The translations under genes and the position numbers were made by a program. A stretch of 64,000 nucleotides of DNA from the NCBI RefSeq assembly GCF_003627055.1, contig NZ_CP032624.1, positions 2,170,001-2,234,000 of the forward strand, read 5' to 3'. This document shows positions 16,444 to 25,361 of the stretch, in pieces. Position 1 is the first letter of the stretch. Each line of letters opens with the position of its first letter. Source of the DNA: Gryllotalpicola protaetiae (GTDB lineage: Bacteria > Actinomycetota > Actinomycetes > Actinomycetales > Microbacteriaceae). The notes under the pieces were generated by a model, which was given only the letters and a program-made list of their open reading frames with translations, did not search any database and was not told where the DNA came from.

Positions 16444-17753
16444 CCGAGCCGAGCCTGCTCGAGCGCGAGGCGCTGCAGTTCGCGCAGGAGCTCATCCGCA
16501 TCGAGAGCGTCAACCCCGGTGTCGCGCTGCCGGCGGGCGACGGCGAGGCGCGAACCATCGAGTACATCCGCGAGCGGCTGGCGGATGCCGGGTACGAGCC
16601 GCTCGTCGGGGAATCCGTGCCGGGTCGCGCGAACCTCGTGCTGCGCATCCCCGGCAGCGACCCCGCCCGCGGCGCGCTGCTCGCGCACGCCCACGTCGAC
16701 GTCGTCGCCGCGCAGGGCGAGGACTGGACGCACCCGCCCTTCGGCGGCGCGATCGCCGACGGATTCCTCTGGGGCCGCGGCGCCCTCGACCTCAAGAACT
16801 ACGCAGCGGTGCTGGTCGCAATCGCCCGCCACTTCGCGCGCGAGGGCGTCGTGCCACGGCGCGAGCTGATCCTCGCGTTCTTCTCCGACGAGGAATCGGG
16901 CGGGGTGCACGGCGTGCGCTGGGTGCGCCGCGAGCACCCCGAGTGGCTGGCCGGGGCGACCGAGGCACTCGGCGAGGTCGGCGGCTTCTCGGTGACGCTC
17001 GGCGACAAACGTGCCTACCTCGTGGCAACGGCCGAGAAGGGCGTCGGGTGGGTGCGGCTCAGAGCGCGCGGCGACGCGGGGCACGCTTCCCGGCCCAGCG
17101 CAGACAACGCCGTGACACGCATCGCCGCCGCCCTCGCGCGCCTCGGCGAGCACCGCTTCCCTGCGACGCATACGCCGGCGCTCGACGGATTCCTGGCCGC
17201 GGCGTCGCGCCTCATCGGAGTCGAGCTGACGCCCGACAACCTCGAAGAGCACCTCGACGAGCTCGGCGTCGCCGGCCCCATCGTGCAGTTCGGGCTGCGG
17301 CACACCGTCACGCCGACGGTCGTCGCCGGAGGCTACAAGTCGAATGTGATCCCGGGCGAGGCATCCGCCGAACTCGACACCCGCAGCCTGCCGGGGCCTG
17401 ACGCCGAGCTCAAGGCCGTGGTGCAGGAACTCGCCGGCCCCGACGTCGAGCTGACCCTCGGCAGCTGGGTGCCGCCCCTCGAGTCGCCGACCGACAGCCC
17501 GCTGCTCGACATTCTGCAGGCCGCGATCGCCGCCGAGGACCCGGACGGTGTCGTCGTGCCCTATCTGCTGCCGGCGAGCACCGACAACAAGCACCTCGCG
17601 AGCCTCGGCATCGCCGGTTACGGCTTCGTGCCGCTGCGCACCCCACCCGACTTCGACGCGTACGGCCTGCTGCACGCGGCCGACGAGCGGATTCCGCTCG
17701 AATCGCTCTTCTTCAGCGCGAGGGTCACCGAGCGGATCCTGCGCGAGGCCTGA
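16440..17753 (+). CDS. M20/M25/M40-family metallohydrolase
   Basis: A 437-residue protein whose ATG overlaps the ATP-grasp stop. Zinc ligands and catalytic residues are visible as LLAHAHVDVVAA, GRGALDLKN and AFFSDEESGG. This is the ArgE/DapE/CPG2-like branch, distinct from the PM20D2-like enzyme two genes upstream. The lid domain has AEKGVGWVRLRARGDAGHASRPS. The predicted reaction is hydrolysis of an amide, such as N-acyl amino acid deacylation or dipeptide cleavage. It ends the coupled three-gene unit. Its presence beside a second M20 enzyme suggests two different amide substrates or two steps. Confidence 0.83.
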   Translation: MTEPSLLEREALQFAQELIRIESVNPGVALPAGDGEARTIEYIRERLADAGYEPLVGESVPGRANLVLRIPGSDPARGALLAHAHVDVVAAQGEDWTHPPFGGAIADGFLWGRGALDLKNYAAVLVAIARHFAREGVVPRRELILAFFSDEESGGVHGVRWVRREHPEWLAGATEALGEVGGFSVTLGDKRAYLVATAEKGVGWVRLRARGDAGHASRPSADNAVTRIAAALARLGEHRFPATHTPALDGFLAAASRLIGVELTPDNLEEHLDELGVAGPIVQFGLRHTVTPTVVAGGYKSNVIPGEASAELDTRSLPGPDAELKAVVQELAGPDVELTLGSWVPPLESPTDSPLLDILQAAIAAEDPDGVVVPYLLPASTDNKHLASLGIAGYGFVPLRTPPDFDAYGLLHAADERIPLESLFFSARVTERILREA

Positions 17754-17828
17754 CCTCGTATCGCGACGGTACGTGACGCCGCATGACCGTCGGTTACGGG
17801 GCCCTGCCGCAACCGCCGCGCCCGTCCG

Positions 17829-17834
17829 TAGCGT
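17829..17834 (+). promoter_or_regulatory. TAGCGT -10 box of the GNAT gene
   Basis: The same TAGCGT hexamer as before the M20 gene and both later units in this block. The transcript would begin near 17842 and carry an AGGAGG ribosome site. GTTACG lies 36 bases upstream, the same distance as GTTCCG in the 20.0-kb promoter. Confidence 0.45.
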
Positions 17835-17863
17835 CGGAGCACAGCCGAGACTCAGGAGGAGCC

Positions 17864-18409
17864 GTGACCGAGAGCGCCATCGCCGCGATCGAACCGCCGC
17901 TGCAGGCATCCGACATCACCGTGCGCATCGCCCGCCCCGACGAGTACCCGGCGATCGGCGAGCTCAGCTACGCGGCCTACGCGAGCGACTACGAGATCGG
18001 CGAGGACTACGCCCACACCCTGCAGCACCCCGAGCTGCGCACGGACGACTATGACATCTGGGTCGCCGAAGACCCGGCGACCGGCGTGCTGCTCGGCACC
18101 ACGTCCATCCTGCGCGGCCTTGAAGCGCGTGGGCGCGCGCTCGCCGACGAGCTGTACTTCCGCCTGCTCGCCGTCGCGCCGGCCGCACGCAGGCGCGGCA
18201 TCGGCGCACGGCTCACGACGCTCGCGCTCGACCTGGCGCGCGAGCGCGGGCTGCGCGCGGTCTCGCTCAACAGCGGCCAGAACATGACGGGCGCGCACGC
18301 GCTCTACCGCAGCCTGGATTTCGAGCGGATTCCTGAGCGCGACGTCGTCATCGGCGAGGGCGAGCACGCGCACACGGTTTACACGTTCGCCCGCCCGGTC
18401 GAGGCGTGA
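17864..18409 (+). CDS. GNAT-family N-acetyltransferase
   Basis: A 181-residue enzyme from a GTG after AGGAGG. Motif A reads APAARRRGIGARLTTLALDLA, and SLNSGQNMTGAHALYRSLDFERIPER continues the fold. It sits within a run of M20 hydrolases, flavin monooxygenases and an importer. In Bacillus, acetylation of S-modified cysteine by SnaA-type GNATs precedes monooxygenase cleavage and M20 deacetylation, so the same order is plausible here. The MFS gene after it would start at an overlapping GTGA but is frameshifted. Confidence 0.83.
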   Translation: MTESAIAAIEPPLQASDITVRIARPDEYPAIGELSYAAYASDYEIGEDYAHTLQHPELRTDDYDIWVAEDPATGVLLGTTSILRGLEARGRALADELYFRLLAVAPAARRRGIGARLTTLALDLARERGLRAVSLNSGQNMTGAHALYRSLDFERIPERDVVIGEGEHAHTVYTFARPVEA

Positions 18410-19877
18410 GCGCCGGGCCGGCGACCTCGGCCCCGGCATCCGTCCCCACCGCACTCGGCTCGGCCACCCGCGCCAGAAGCTCGCGCTGCTCGCGTGCGTT
18501 CTCGCGGGCTTCGCGACGCTAACCGACCAGGGTGTCGTCAATTATGCGCTGCCGTCGCTGGCCGCATCCCTCCATGCGAGCACGAGCCAGGTGCAGTGGT
18601 TCCTGTCGGTCTATTCGCTGACCTTCGGCGTCGGACTCGTGCCGGGCGGACGGCTCGGCGACGCGCACGGTCGGCGCGGCCTGTTCCTGCTCGGCCTCGG
18701 GCTGTTCCTCGCGGGGTCGACCCTGTCCGTGACGGCGCCCGTGATCGGCTGGGCGATCGCGGGGCGCGTCGTGCAGGGCTTCGGCGCGGGGCTGATCAGC
18801 GCGCAGGTGCTTGGCATCATCCAGGACCTGTTCATCGGCCGCGCCCGCGTCGCCGCGCTGTCGGCATACAGCATCGCGGCGTCGGCCTCGGCCATCGTCG
18901 GCCCGCTCGTCGCCGGGGGAGTGCTCTCGGTCGCGAGCGAGGGCGTCGCCTGGCGCGCCGTGCTGACGGTCAGCATGCCGTTCGTCGCGGCCACGGGAGT
19001 GCTCGCCGCGCTGTTCGTGCCGAGGTTCAAACCCGTCGGCAGGCGGGCCGGCCTCGATGCGCTCGGCATCGCACTGACGGCCTGCGTCGTGCTGCTCGCG
19101 ACGGTTCCCGTGGTCTCGCGACTGCCGCGCCCGGCATCCGCCGCCGTCATCGTCGCCGTCGCGGTCCTGGTCGCCGTCACGTTCCTGTGGGAACGGCGGC
19201 TCGGCCGACGTGGAGGCACGCCGCTGTTCGCGCCCGTGCTGGTGCGCTCCGGCGGATTCGTCTCGGGCAACGTGGTCGCGCTGCTGTGGTTCGGCGCCGC
19301 GGGCGCGCAGGGCTCCGTCATCACCGTTTTCCTTCTGCAGGGCTATCGGATGCCGGGGCTGGCGGTCGCCGCCCTGATGATCCCCGGCTCGCTCGCCCGC
19401 ATCCTGGGTTCGGGCCTCAGCGGGCGCATGCACGACCTGTTCGCCGCATGGGCGCTGCCAGGCGCGCTCGCGATCGAGGCCGTCGCGGCAGCGGTGCTCG
19501 TCCCGGTCGTCGGCTCGCCGCCCGCTGCGTGGGTGCTGGCCGTGCTGGTCGGGGTGCAGCTCGTGATGGGCTTCGGGTCCGGCGTGTTCGAGCCGCTGAT
19601 CCGTGCGCGCACGCTGTCGTTCGTCCCACCTTCCGACTACGGGCTGGGTGCGTCGTTCCTGCAGCTGACGCAGCGGCTCGCGGCGACGTTCTGCATCGCG
19701 CTCGTGACCGGCATCGCCTTCGCCCACGGCGTCGACGCCGTCGGCCCCGCGACCCTGCGGGGCGCGGTCGCCGTCACCGCCGGCCTGCTGCTCGTCGCGC
19801 TTGCCGAGTCCGTGCGGGCGGCACTGGCCGAGCGCCGCCTCGAGAAGTGCCGCGATGTCGTCCGGCTCGGGGTGTGA
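18406..19877 (+). pseudogene. MFS transporter (DHA2-like) with apparent -1 frameshift near the N-terminus
   Basis: A GTG at 18406 overlaps the GNAT stop and reads SAGPATSAPASVPTALGSATR, then hits TAA at 18520. From 18471 another frame carries RQKLALLACVLAGFATLTDQ, the expected first helix, and runs to 19877 with about 12-14 membrane segments and GGRLGDAHGRRG (motif A). That frame has no start before a GTG at 18591, which would lose helix 1. A one-base loss around 18464-18483 would explain it. This is either a real null allele or a sequence error. An intact protein would be an about 490-residue drug or metabolite exporter. Confidence 0.7.
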
Positions 19878-19893
19878 CGACATCGCGGCACTT
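19845..19893. terminator. Long hairpin spanning the MFS stop codon
   Basis: A perfect 17-bp stem (19845-19861 with 19877-19893), extended by 3 more pairs after one mismatch, around a 15-base loop. The TGA stop lies at the loop-arm junction, so the last codons form one arm. No T-tract; likely a terminator or 3' end signal. Confidence 0.6.
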
Positions 19894-20007
19894 GTCGCCG
19901 TAGACCGCCCACCGCGCCGTCGACTCCCGACGCGCCCCAGTGTTACGCCGTGTGTAGTTCTGCGACGCTGCGTTCCGGGGCCGCTGGCCCGGGCGGCACG
20001 GTCGGCA

Positions 20008-20013
20008 TAGCGT
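20008..20013 (+). promoter_or_regulatory. TAGCGT -10 box of the LLM pair, leaderless
   Basis: TAGCGT, 7 bases, then the ATG at 20021, the same layout as at 14095. A GTTACG element lies 66 bases upstream (19942), as at the ABC promoter (67 bases). Confidence 0.5.
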
Positions 20014-20020
20014 CGCGACT

Positions 20021-21259
20021 ATGACCCCCTCATCTCACGGCGCGGCCGCGCGCCTCGACCTCGGCGTCGCCCTCAACGACGCGGGCTGGCATCCGGCGGC
20101 GTGGCGCGCAGAATCCGCCCGTCCTGCCGAGCTGTTCACCGGCCGCTACTGGGCGGACCTCGCCCGCACGGCCGACGACGCCGGGTTCGAGCTGCTCACC
20201 ATCGAGGACGCATTCGGCCTGCAGACCCGCAGCCCGTTCGGCGCGGTCGATCCTGCCGACACCGACCAGGTGCGTGGCCGACTCGACGCGGTGCTGCTCG
20301 CCAACTGGCTCGCGCCCGTGACGAAGCGCATCGGCCTGATCCCCACGGTCAACACGACGCACACCGAGCCCTTCCACGTCTCGACCGCGATCGCGACGCT
20401 CGACTATGCGAGCCGCGGCCGCGCCGGCGTGCGGCCGGTCGCGTCGGCGAAGCCGCATGAGGCCGCGCACGTCGGCCGCCGCACCTTCCCGGAGTTCGAC
20501 GTCGCGAATTACGCGGGCCCCGAGGCGCAGGCCCTGATCAGCGAGTGGTTCGGCGAGGCAGCCGACGCCATCGAGGTGGCGCGCCGGCTGTGGGACTCCT
20601 GGCAGGACGACGCCATCATCCGCGACCGGGCGACCGGCCGGTTCATCGACCGCGACCGCCTGCACTACATCGACTTCGAGGGCGCGCACTTCAGCGTCAA
20701 GGGGCCGTCGATCGTGCCCCGCCCGCCGCAGGGCCAGCCGGTCGTCGCGCTGCTCGCGCACCAGCGCATCCCCTACGAGCTCGCCGCCCGCCAGGGCGAC
20801 GTCGTGTTCATCACCCCGCACGACGACGCGCAGCTCGCGTCGATCACCGCCGAGGTCCGCGACGCCGAGACGCGGGTCGAGCGCGTGGGCGAGCCCCTGC
20901 GCGTGTGGGCGGATCTCGTGGTGCTGATCGAAGAGACGACGGATGCCGCGCAGACCGCCCTCGCGCACCTCGACGGTCTCGCGGGCGACCCGTTCGCCAG
21001 CGACGCGCTGATCGTCTCAGACACGGCCGAGGGCGTCGCCGAGCGGCTGCTCGCCTGGCACGCTGCCGGGGCCGAGGGCATCCGCCTGCGTCCCGCCCGC
21101 CTGCCGCTGGACCTGGATCGCATCGCGCAGGGCGTCGTGCCGCTGCTCGACGCCGCGGGCGTTCGCAGCCCGCGCGCCGACGACCCGGCCGCGACCCTGC
21201 GCGCCCGCCTGGGTCTGCCCGCTGCCGTCAACCGCTACGAGATCGAGGAAGTCGCCTGA
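20021..21259 (+). CDS. LLM-class flavin-dependent monooxygenase
   Basis: A 412-residue luciferase-like TIM barrel. LGVALNDAGWHPAAWR and LARTADDAGFELLTIEDAFG resemble the first strands of the NtaA/SnaA/YtnJ-type FMNH2 monooxygenases, and the IATLDYASRGRAGVRPVASAK segment holds the flavin phosphate region. RLWDSWQDDAIIRDRATGRFIDRDRLHYIDFEGAHFSVKGP is typical of this branch (shown in parts). It needs reduced FMN from a partner reductase. It overlaps the next LLM gene by one base (TGATG), so the two are co-translated and may act together. The predicted chemistry is oxidative C-S or C-N cleavage. Confidence 0.82.
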   Translation: MTPSSHGAAARLDLGVALNDAGWHPAAWRAESARPAELFTGRYWADLARTADDAGFELLTIEDAFGLQTRSPFGAVDPADTDQVRGRLDAVLLANWLAPVTKRIGLIPTVNTTHTEPFHVSTAIATLDYASRGRAGVRPVASAKPHEAAHVGRRTFPEFDVANYAGPEAQALISEWFGEAADAIEVARRLWDSWQDDAIIRDRATGRFIDRDRLHYIDFEGAHFSVKGPSIVPRPPQGQPVVALLAHQRIPYELAARQGDVVFITPHDDAQLASITAEVRDAETRVERVGEPLRVWADLVVLIEETTDAAQTALAHLDGLAGDPFASDALIVSDTAEGVAERLLAWHAAGAEGIRLRPARLPLDLDRIAQGVVPLLDAAGVRSPRADDPAATLRARLGLPAAVNRYEIEEVA

Positions 21260-22656
21260 TGACCGCCACCGACCCCATCACCGGCAAGCCGATCAAGCAG
21301 GTGCACCTCGCGGCGCACTTCCCCGGCGTGAACTCGACCACCGTGTGGAGCGACCCCGCCTCGGGCAGCCAGATCGACTTCGACTCGTTTGAGCACTTCG
21401 CGGCGACGGCCGAGCGCGGGAAGTTCGACTACCTCTTCCTCGCCGAGGGGCTGCGGCTGCGCGAGCACCGCGGGCACATCCACGACCTCGACGTCGTCGG
21501 CCGCCCGAACACGCTCGCGATCCTTGCGGCGCTCGCCGCGATCACGCAGCACATCGGCCTCGTCGGCACCCTCAGCTCGACCTTCAACGAGCCGTACGAG
21601 CTGGCCCGCCAGTTGCAGACCCTCGACCTGCTCTCGGGTGGCCGGGCAGGCTGGAACGTGGTGACGAGCTCGGACGCGTTCACGGGCGCCAACTTCCGCC
21701 GCGGCGGGTTCCTCGAGTACGCGGACCGCTATGTGCGTTCGGGCGAGTTCATCGCCACCGCACGCGAGCTGTGGGATTCCTGGGCAGACGGCGCGGTCGT
21801 CGCCGACAAGGCCGCCGGTCGGTTCCTCGCCGACGATGCTCTGGGTCTCGTCGACCACCACGGCCCGCAGTTCGACGTGACCGGCTACGGCACGCTGCCG
21901 CGCAGCCCGCAGGGCCACCCGGTGATCGTGCAGGCGGGTGACTCGTCGGACGGCCGGGACTTCGCCGCCCGCGACGCCGAGGTGATCTTCTCGCGGCACT
22001 CCGAGTTCGAGGACGGCCGGGCGTTCTACGAGGACGTCAAGAGCCGCGTCGAGGCGAATGGCCGGAACCGGGACGACCTCAAGATCCTGCCTGCCGTCAC
22101 CTTCGTGCTCGGCGACACCGCCGAGGAAGCGGCTGAGCGCAGCCGCCACATCACGCTGCAGCAGGTCAGCCCGCAGACGGCGATCGCGTTCCTCGAGCAG
22201 GTGTGGGGCCGCGACCTCTCCGCCTACGACCCCGACGGGCCGCTGCCTGACGTGGAGCCGGAGCTCGCCGCGGCATCCGTCACCCGCGGCCGCGTGCGGC
22301 ACGACCGCGACGTCGCGGCCACCGCGCAGAAGTGGCGCGAGCTGGCCGAGGCCGAGAACCTCAGCATCCGCGAGCTCGTGATCAGGGTCTCCGGCAGGCA
22401 CTCATTCGTCGGCACACCGCAGCACGTCGCTGAGGAGATCAACCGCTACGTGCAGGGCGACGCCTCAGACGGCTTCGTCATCGTCGGACACCTCAGCCCG
22501 ACCGGCCTCGACGAGTTCACCGACACGGTCATACCCGAGCTGCAGGAGCGCGGCGTGTTCCGCACCGAGTACCCGGAAGGCGGCACTCTGCGCGAGCTGC
22601 TGGGCGTCCGGCCGCCGGTCGCGCAGCACCCCGCCCTCGTTACGTCATCTTCGTAA
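21259..22656 (+). CDS. NtaA/SnaA/DszA-family FMN-dependent monooxygenase
   Basis: A 465-residue protein, the usual size for this family. KQVHLAAHFPGVNSTTVWSD, FDYLFLAEGLRLREHRG, and LLSGGRAGWNVVTSSDAFTGANF are hallmark strands; the last is the family flavin-site signature. VDHHGPQFDVTGYGTLPRSPQGHPVIVQAG is also highly typical (in parts). Known members attack nitrilotriacetate, dibenzothiophene sulfone and modified sulfur compounds. Located between a GNAT/M20 group and a peptide importer, it probably oxidises the imported N-substituted compound. The stop overlaps a GTTACG/CGTAAC inverted repeat belonging to the next promoter. Confidence 0.88.
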   Translation: MTATDPITGKPIKQVHLAAHFPGVNSTTVWSDPASGSQIDFDSFEHFAATAERGKFDYLFLAEGLRLREHRGHIHDLDVVGRPNTLAILAALAAITQHIGLVGTLSSTFNEPYELARQLQTLDLLSGGRAGWNVVTSSDAFTGANFRRGGFLEYADRYVRSGEFIATARELWDSWADGAVVADKAAGRFLADDALGLVDHHGPQFDVTGYGTLPRSPQGHPVIVQAGDSSDGRDFAARDAEVIFSRHSEFEDGRAFYEDVKSRVEANGRNRDDLKILPAVTFVLGDTAEEAAERSRHITLQQVSPQTAIAFLEQVWGRDLSAYDPDGPLPDVEPELAAASVTRGRVRHDRDVAATAQKWRELAEAENLSIRELVIRVSGRHSFVGTPQHVAEEINRYVQGDASDGFVIVGHLSPTGLDEFTDTVIPELQERGVFRTEYPEGGTLRELLGVRPPVAQHPALVTSSS

Positions 22657-22711
22657 CGCACGGACCCACTTGTTCACACTCGGGCAGGCGCACCCGCCCG
22701 TTGCCTAGCGT
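22639..22711 (+). promoter_or_regulatory. ABC importer promoter region
   Basis: A perfect inverted repeat GTTACGTCATCTTCGTAAC (22639-22657; 6-base arms, 7-base spacer) lies about 50 bases upstream of the TAGCGT -10 (22706-22711). The transcript would start near 22719 with a 36-base leader and AGGAG. The -35 region is GC-rich, which suggests an activator. Confidence 0.5.
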
Positions 22712-22754
22712 CGAAGCACACCCCCTTTTGACCCCCACGACCAGGAGAACCACA

Positions 22755-24377
22755 GTGACTTCACGCACCAGTGCGCGCATCGCCGTGCTCGTCGCCGGGG
22801 CCGCCGCGCTCGCGTTCGCGCTCGCCGGCTGCTCGGGCGGCTCGGGCTCGGGCTCCGCGGCAGGCGATTCCTCGCCCGCGGCCGACAAGCCCGTCGCCGG
22901 CGGCAACCTGACCTTCGCGATCTCGAGCGAGCTCGGCTGCATCGACCCCCAGCAGATCGGCAACAACGACGACATCGCCATCGCGCGCCAGACCGTCGCG
23001 TCGCTGACCACGCAGGACCCGAAGACCGGCGAGATCAAGCCGTGGCTCGCCTCGTCGTGGAAGGTGAACGACGACGCGTCGAGCTTCACCTTCACGCTGC
23101 GCAAGGGTGCGAGCTACTCCGACGGAACGCCGATCGACGCGGAATCCGTCAAGGAGAACTTCGAGGGCATCCAGGCACTCGGCGCCAAGGCGACGCTCGG
23201 CTCGACCTACCTGAGCGGCCTCAAGGACGTCAACGTCATCGACCCGCAGACGGTCCAGATCGACTTCGACGGCCCGAGCGCCCAGTTCCTGCAGGCGACG
23301 TCGACGTTCAGCCTCGGCCTCGTCTCCGACGCGAGCACGAAGCTCTCGGTCGCCGACCGCTGCGCGGGCAAGTTCGCCGGCTCCGGCCCGTTCACGGTGA
23401 AGAGCTTCACCCCGCAGAGCCAGGCCGTGCTCGCGAAGCGCGACGGCTACAGCTGGGGCTCGAGCACGAACGCGCACACCGGCGCGGCCTATCTCGACTC
23501 GGTGACCTTCAAGGTGGTGCCAGAGGCCTCGACGCTGACCGGCTCGCTCTCGAGCGGCCAGATCGACGCATCCGCCGATGTGCAGGTCACCGATCTGCCC
23601 CAGTTCGACGGCAACGGATTCTGGGTGCTGAACCGCACCAACCCGGGTGTCGTCTACAACCTGTACGCCAACGCCAAGAACCCGATCCTGGCCGACCAGA
23701 ATGTGCGCCAGGCGATCTCGAAGGCGATCGACCGGGATGCCGAGGCGAAGCTGCTGACCAAGTGGGACAAGCCGGCGACCAGCGTGCTGTCGTCCTCCAC
23801 CCCCTACTGGACCGACGAGTCGAGCCTGCTCACGCAGGACGTGGCGGGCGCCAAGAAGCTGCTCGACGACGACGGGTGGAAGGTCGGCAGCGACGGCATC
23901 CGCGAGAAGGACGGCCAGCAGCTGTCGTTCAAGCTGGTCTACTGGCAGCCCTCGAACGACGAGCTGCAGCTCGTGCAGCAGGAGCTCAAGGCGATCGGCA
24001 TCGACCTGCAGCTCAAGCAGACGACGATCGCCGACGCGACCGCGACCAACAACGGAACGCAGGCGCTGTCGTGGGGCAACCTGACCCGTGCCGACCCCGA
24101 CGTGGTGCGCACCGTTTTCTCCGCCCGGGCCACGCAGAACAACAACCACCGGGCCGTCGAGCCGGTCGACGACCTGCTCGACCAGCAGGCGGCGACGACC
24201 GACCAGAAGACGCGCCAGAAGCTCGTCGACCAGGCGACGCAGACGCTCATCAAGGAGGGCTGGTCGATCCCCGTCTACCAGCTGTCGACCACGATCGCGG
24301 CGTCGAGCAAGGTGCACGACCTGAAGTTCGAGGCATCCAGCCGCCTCGACTTCTACGACGCCTGGCTCAGCAAGTAA
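22755..24377 (+). CDS. ABC transporter substrate-binding lipoprotein (peptide/opine family)
   Basis: A 540-residue SBP_bac_5 protein from a GTG after AGGAGAACC. The signal peptide ends in a lipobox LAGC with Cys26, so it is lipid-anchored outside the membrane. A Gly/Ser linker follows, then GGNLTFAISSELGCIDPQQ, FTLRKGASYSDGTPIDAESVKENF and VRQAISKAIDRDAEAKLL, all typical of DppA/OppA-like proteins. It leads a complete importer of two permeases and a fused ATPase. Family members bind peptides, opines or N-substituted amino acids, fitting the M20/LLM genes around it. Confidence 0.9.
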   Translation: MTSRTSARIAVLVAGAAALAFALAGCSGGSGSGSAAGDSSPAADKPVAGGNLTFAISSELGCIDPQQIGNNDDIAIARQTVASLTTQDPKTGEIKPWLASSWKVNDDASSFTFTLRKGASYSDGTPIDAESVKENFEGIQALGAKATLGSTYLSGLKDVNVIDPQTVQIDFDGPSAQFLQATSTFSLGLVSDASTKLSVADRCAGKFAGSGPFTVKSFTPQSQAVLAKRDGYSWGSSTNAHTGAAYLDSVTFKVVPEASTLTGSLSSGQIDASADVQVTDLPQFDGNGFWVLNRTNPGVVYNLYANAKNPILADQNVRQAISKAIDRDAEAKLLTKWDKPATSVLSSSTPYWTDESSLLTQDVAGAKKLLDDDGWKVGSDGIREKDGQQLSFKLVYWQPSNDELQLVQQELKAIGIDLQLKQTTIADATATNNGTQALSWGNLTRADPDVVRTVFSARATQNNNHRAVEPVDDLLDQQAATTDQKTRQKLVDQATQTLIKEGWSIPVYQLSTTIAASSKVHDLKFEASSRLDFYDAWLSK

Positions 24378-24398
24378 GCAACCAACAGGGGATCAGAG

Positions 24399-25352
24399 AT
24401 GCTCCGTTACCTCGCCAGACGGCTGCTGCAGGGCGTGTTCGTGCTCTGGGCCGCGTACACGCTGTCGTTCCTGATCCTGTTCACCCTCCCCGGCGACGCG
24501 GCCACGGTCGCGGCCGCCGGGGGCGGTGACGCCAGCACGGTCGACCCGAAGCTCGTCGAGCAGCTGCGGCACGAATACGGTCTCGACCAGCCGCTCTGGC
24601 TGCAATATCTGCACGCGCTCGGCAAGGCGCTGCGCGGCGACTTCGGCGCGAACCCGCAGACCGGCCAGCCGGCGCTGCACGAGGTCACGCAGGTGCTGCC
24701 GAACACGCTCGGCCTCGCGGCCGCGGCACTGGTGCTCGCGGTGGTGGTGGGCTTCCTGCTCGCCGTCGCGAGCACCTTCCCGCGCGCGTCGTGGCTGCGG
24801 CAGGCGCTCGGCGCCCTGCCGCCGCTCGGCGCCGCGGTGCCCGTCTTCTGGATCGGCCTGCTGCTGCTGCAGTGGTTCTCGTTCCACCTGCGCTGGTTCC
24901 CGTCATTGGGGGACGAGGGATTCCGCAGCCTGGTGCTCCCGGCCGTCACCCTCGCGGTGCCGACCGGCGCCTATATCGCACAGCTGCTCTCGCGAAGCCT
25001 GCGGCTCACGCTGGGGCGGCCGTACATCGATCAGGTGCGCGCCAAGGGCGCCGGCGAGGCGCGCGTCCACTTCGCCCACGCGCTGCGCAACGCGGTGCTT
25101 CCCACGCTGACGATGGTCGGCGTGCTGATCGGCAACCTGCTCGCGGGCACCGTCGTCACCGAGACCGTCTTCTCGCGCACGGGCGTCGGCCGACTCGTCG
25201 TGCAGGCCGTCGGCGACCGCGACCTGCCCGTCGTGCAGGTCGTCGTCGTGTTCGCCGCGCTGGTATTCGTCGTCTCGAGCCTCGCCGTCGACCTCATCTA
25301 CCCGCTCATCGACCGGCGCATCGTCCTGGGTCGCGCCGCCGCGATCGCCTAG
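24399..25352 (+). CDS. ABC transporter permease, DppB type
   Basis: A 317-residue membrane protein with six segments. The N-terminal RYLARRLLQGVFVLWAAYTLSFLILFTLPGDAA is typical of DppB (in parts). The ATPase-coupling EAA loop is visible as EARVHFAHALRNAVLPTLTM, followed by GNLLAGTVVTETVFSRTGVGRL. It begins 21 bases after the binding protein gene. With the next gene it forms the channel for the peptide-like substrate. Confidence 0.9.
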   Translation: MLRYLARRLLQGVFVLWAAYTLSFLILFTLPGDAATVAAAGGGDASTVDPKLVEQLRHEYGLDQPLWLQYLHALGKALRGDFGANPQTGQPALHEVTQVLPNTLGLAAAALVLAVVVGFLLAVASTFPRASWLRQALGALPPLGAAVPVFWIGLLLLQWFSFHLRWFPSLGDEGFRSLVLPAVTLAVPTGAYIAQLLSRSLRLTLGRPYIDQVRAKGAGEARVHFAHALRNAVLPTLTMVGVLIGNLLAGTVVTETVFSRTGVGRLVVQAVGDRDLPVVQVVVVFAALVFVVSSLAVDLIYPLIDRRIVLGRAAAIA

Positions 25353-25361
25353 GGGGTCACT

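Noticed and set aside
22701-22754. Extended start for the ABC binding protein
   Set aside because: The added 18 residues would precede a complete lipoprotein signal peptide; the GTG at 22755 has a ribosome site.
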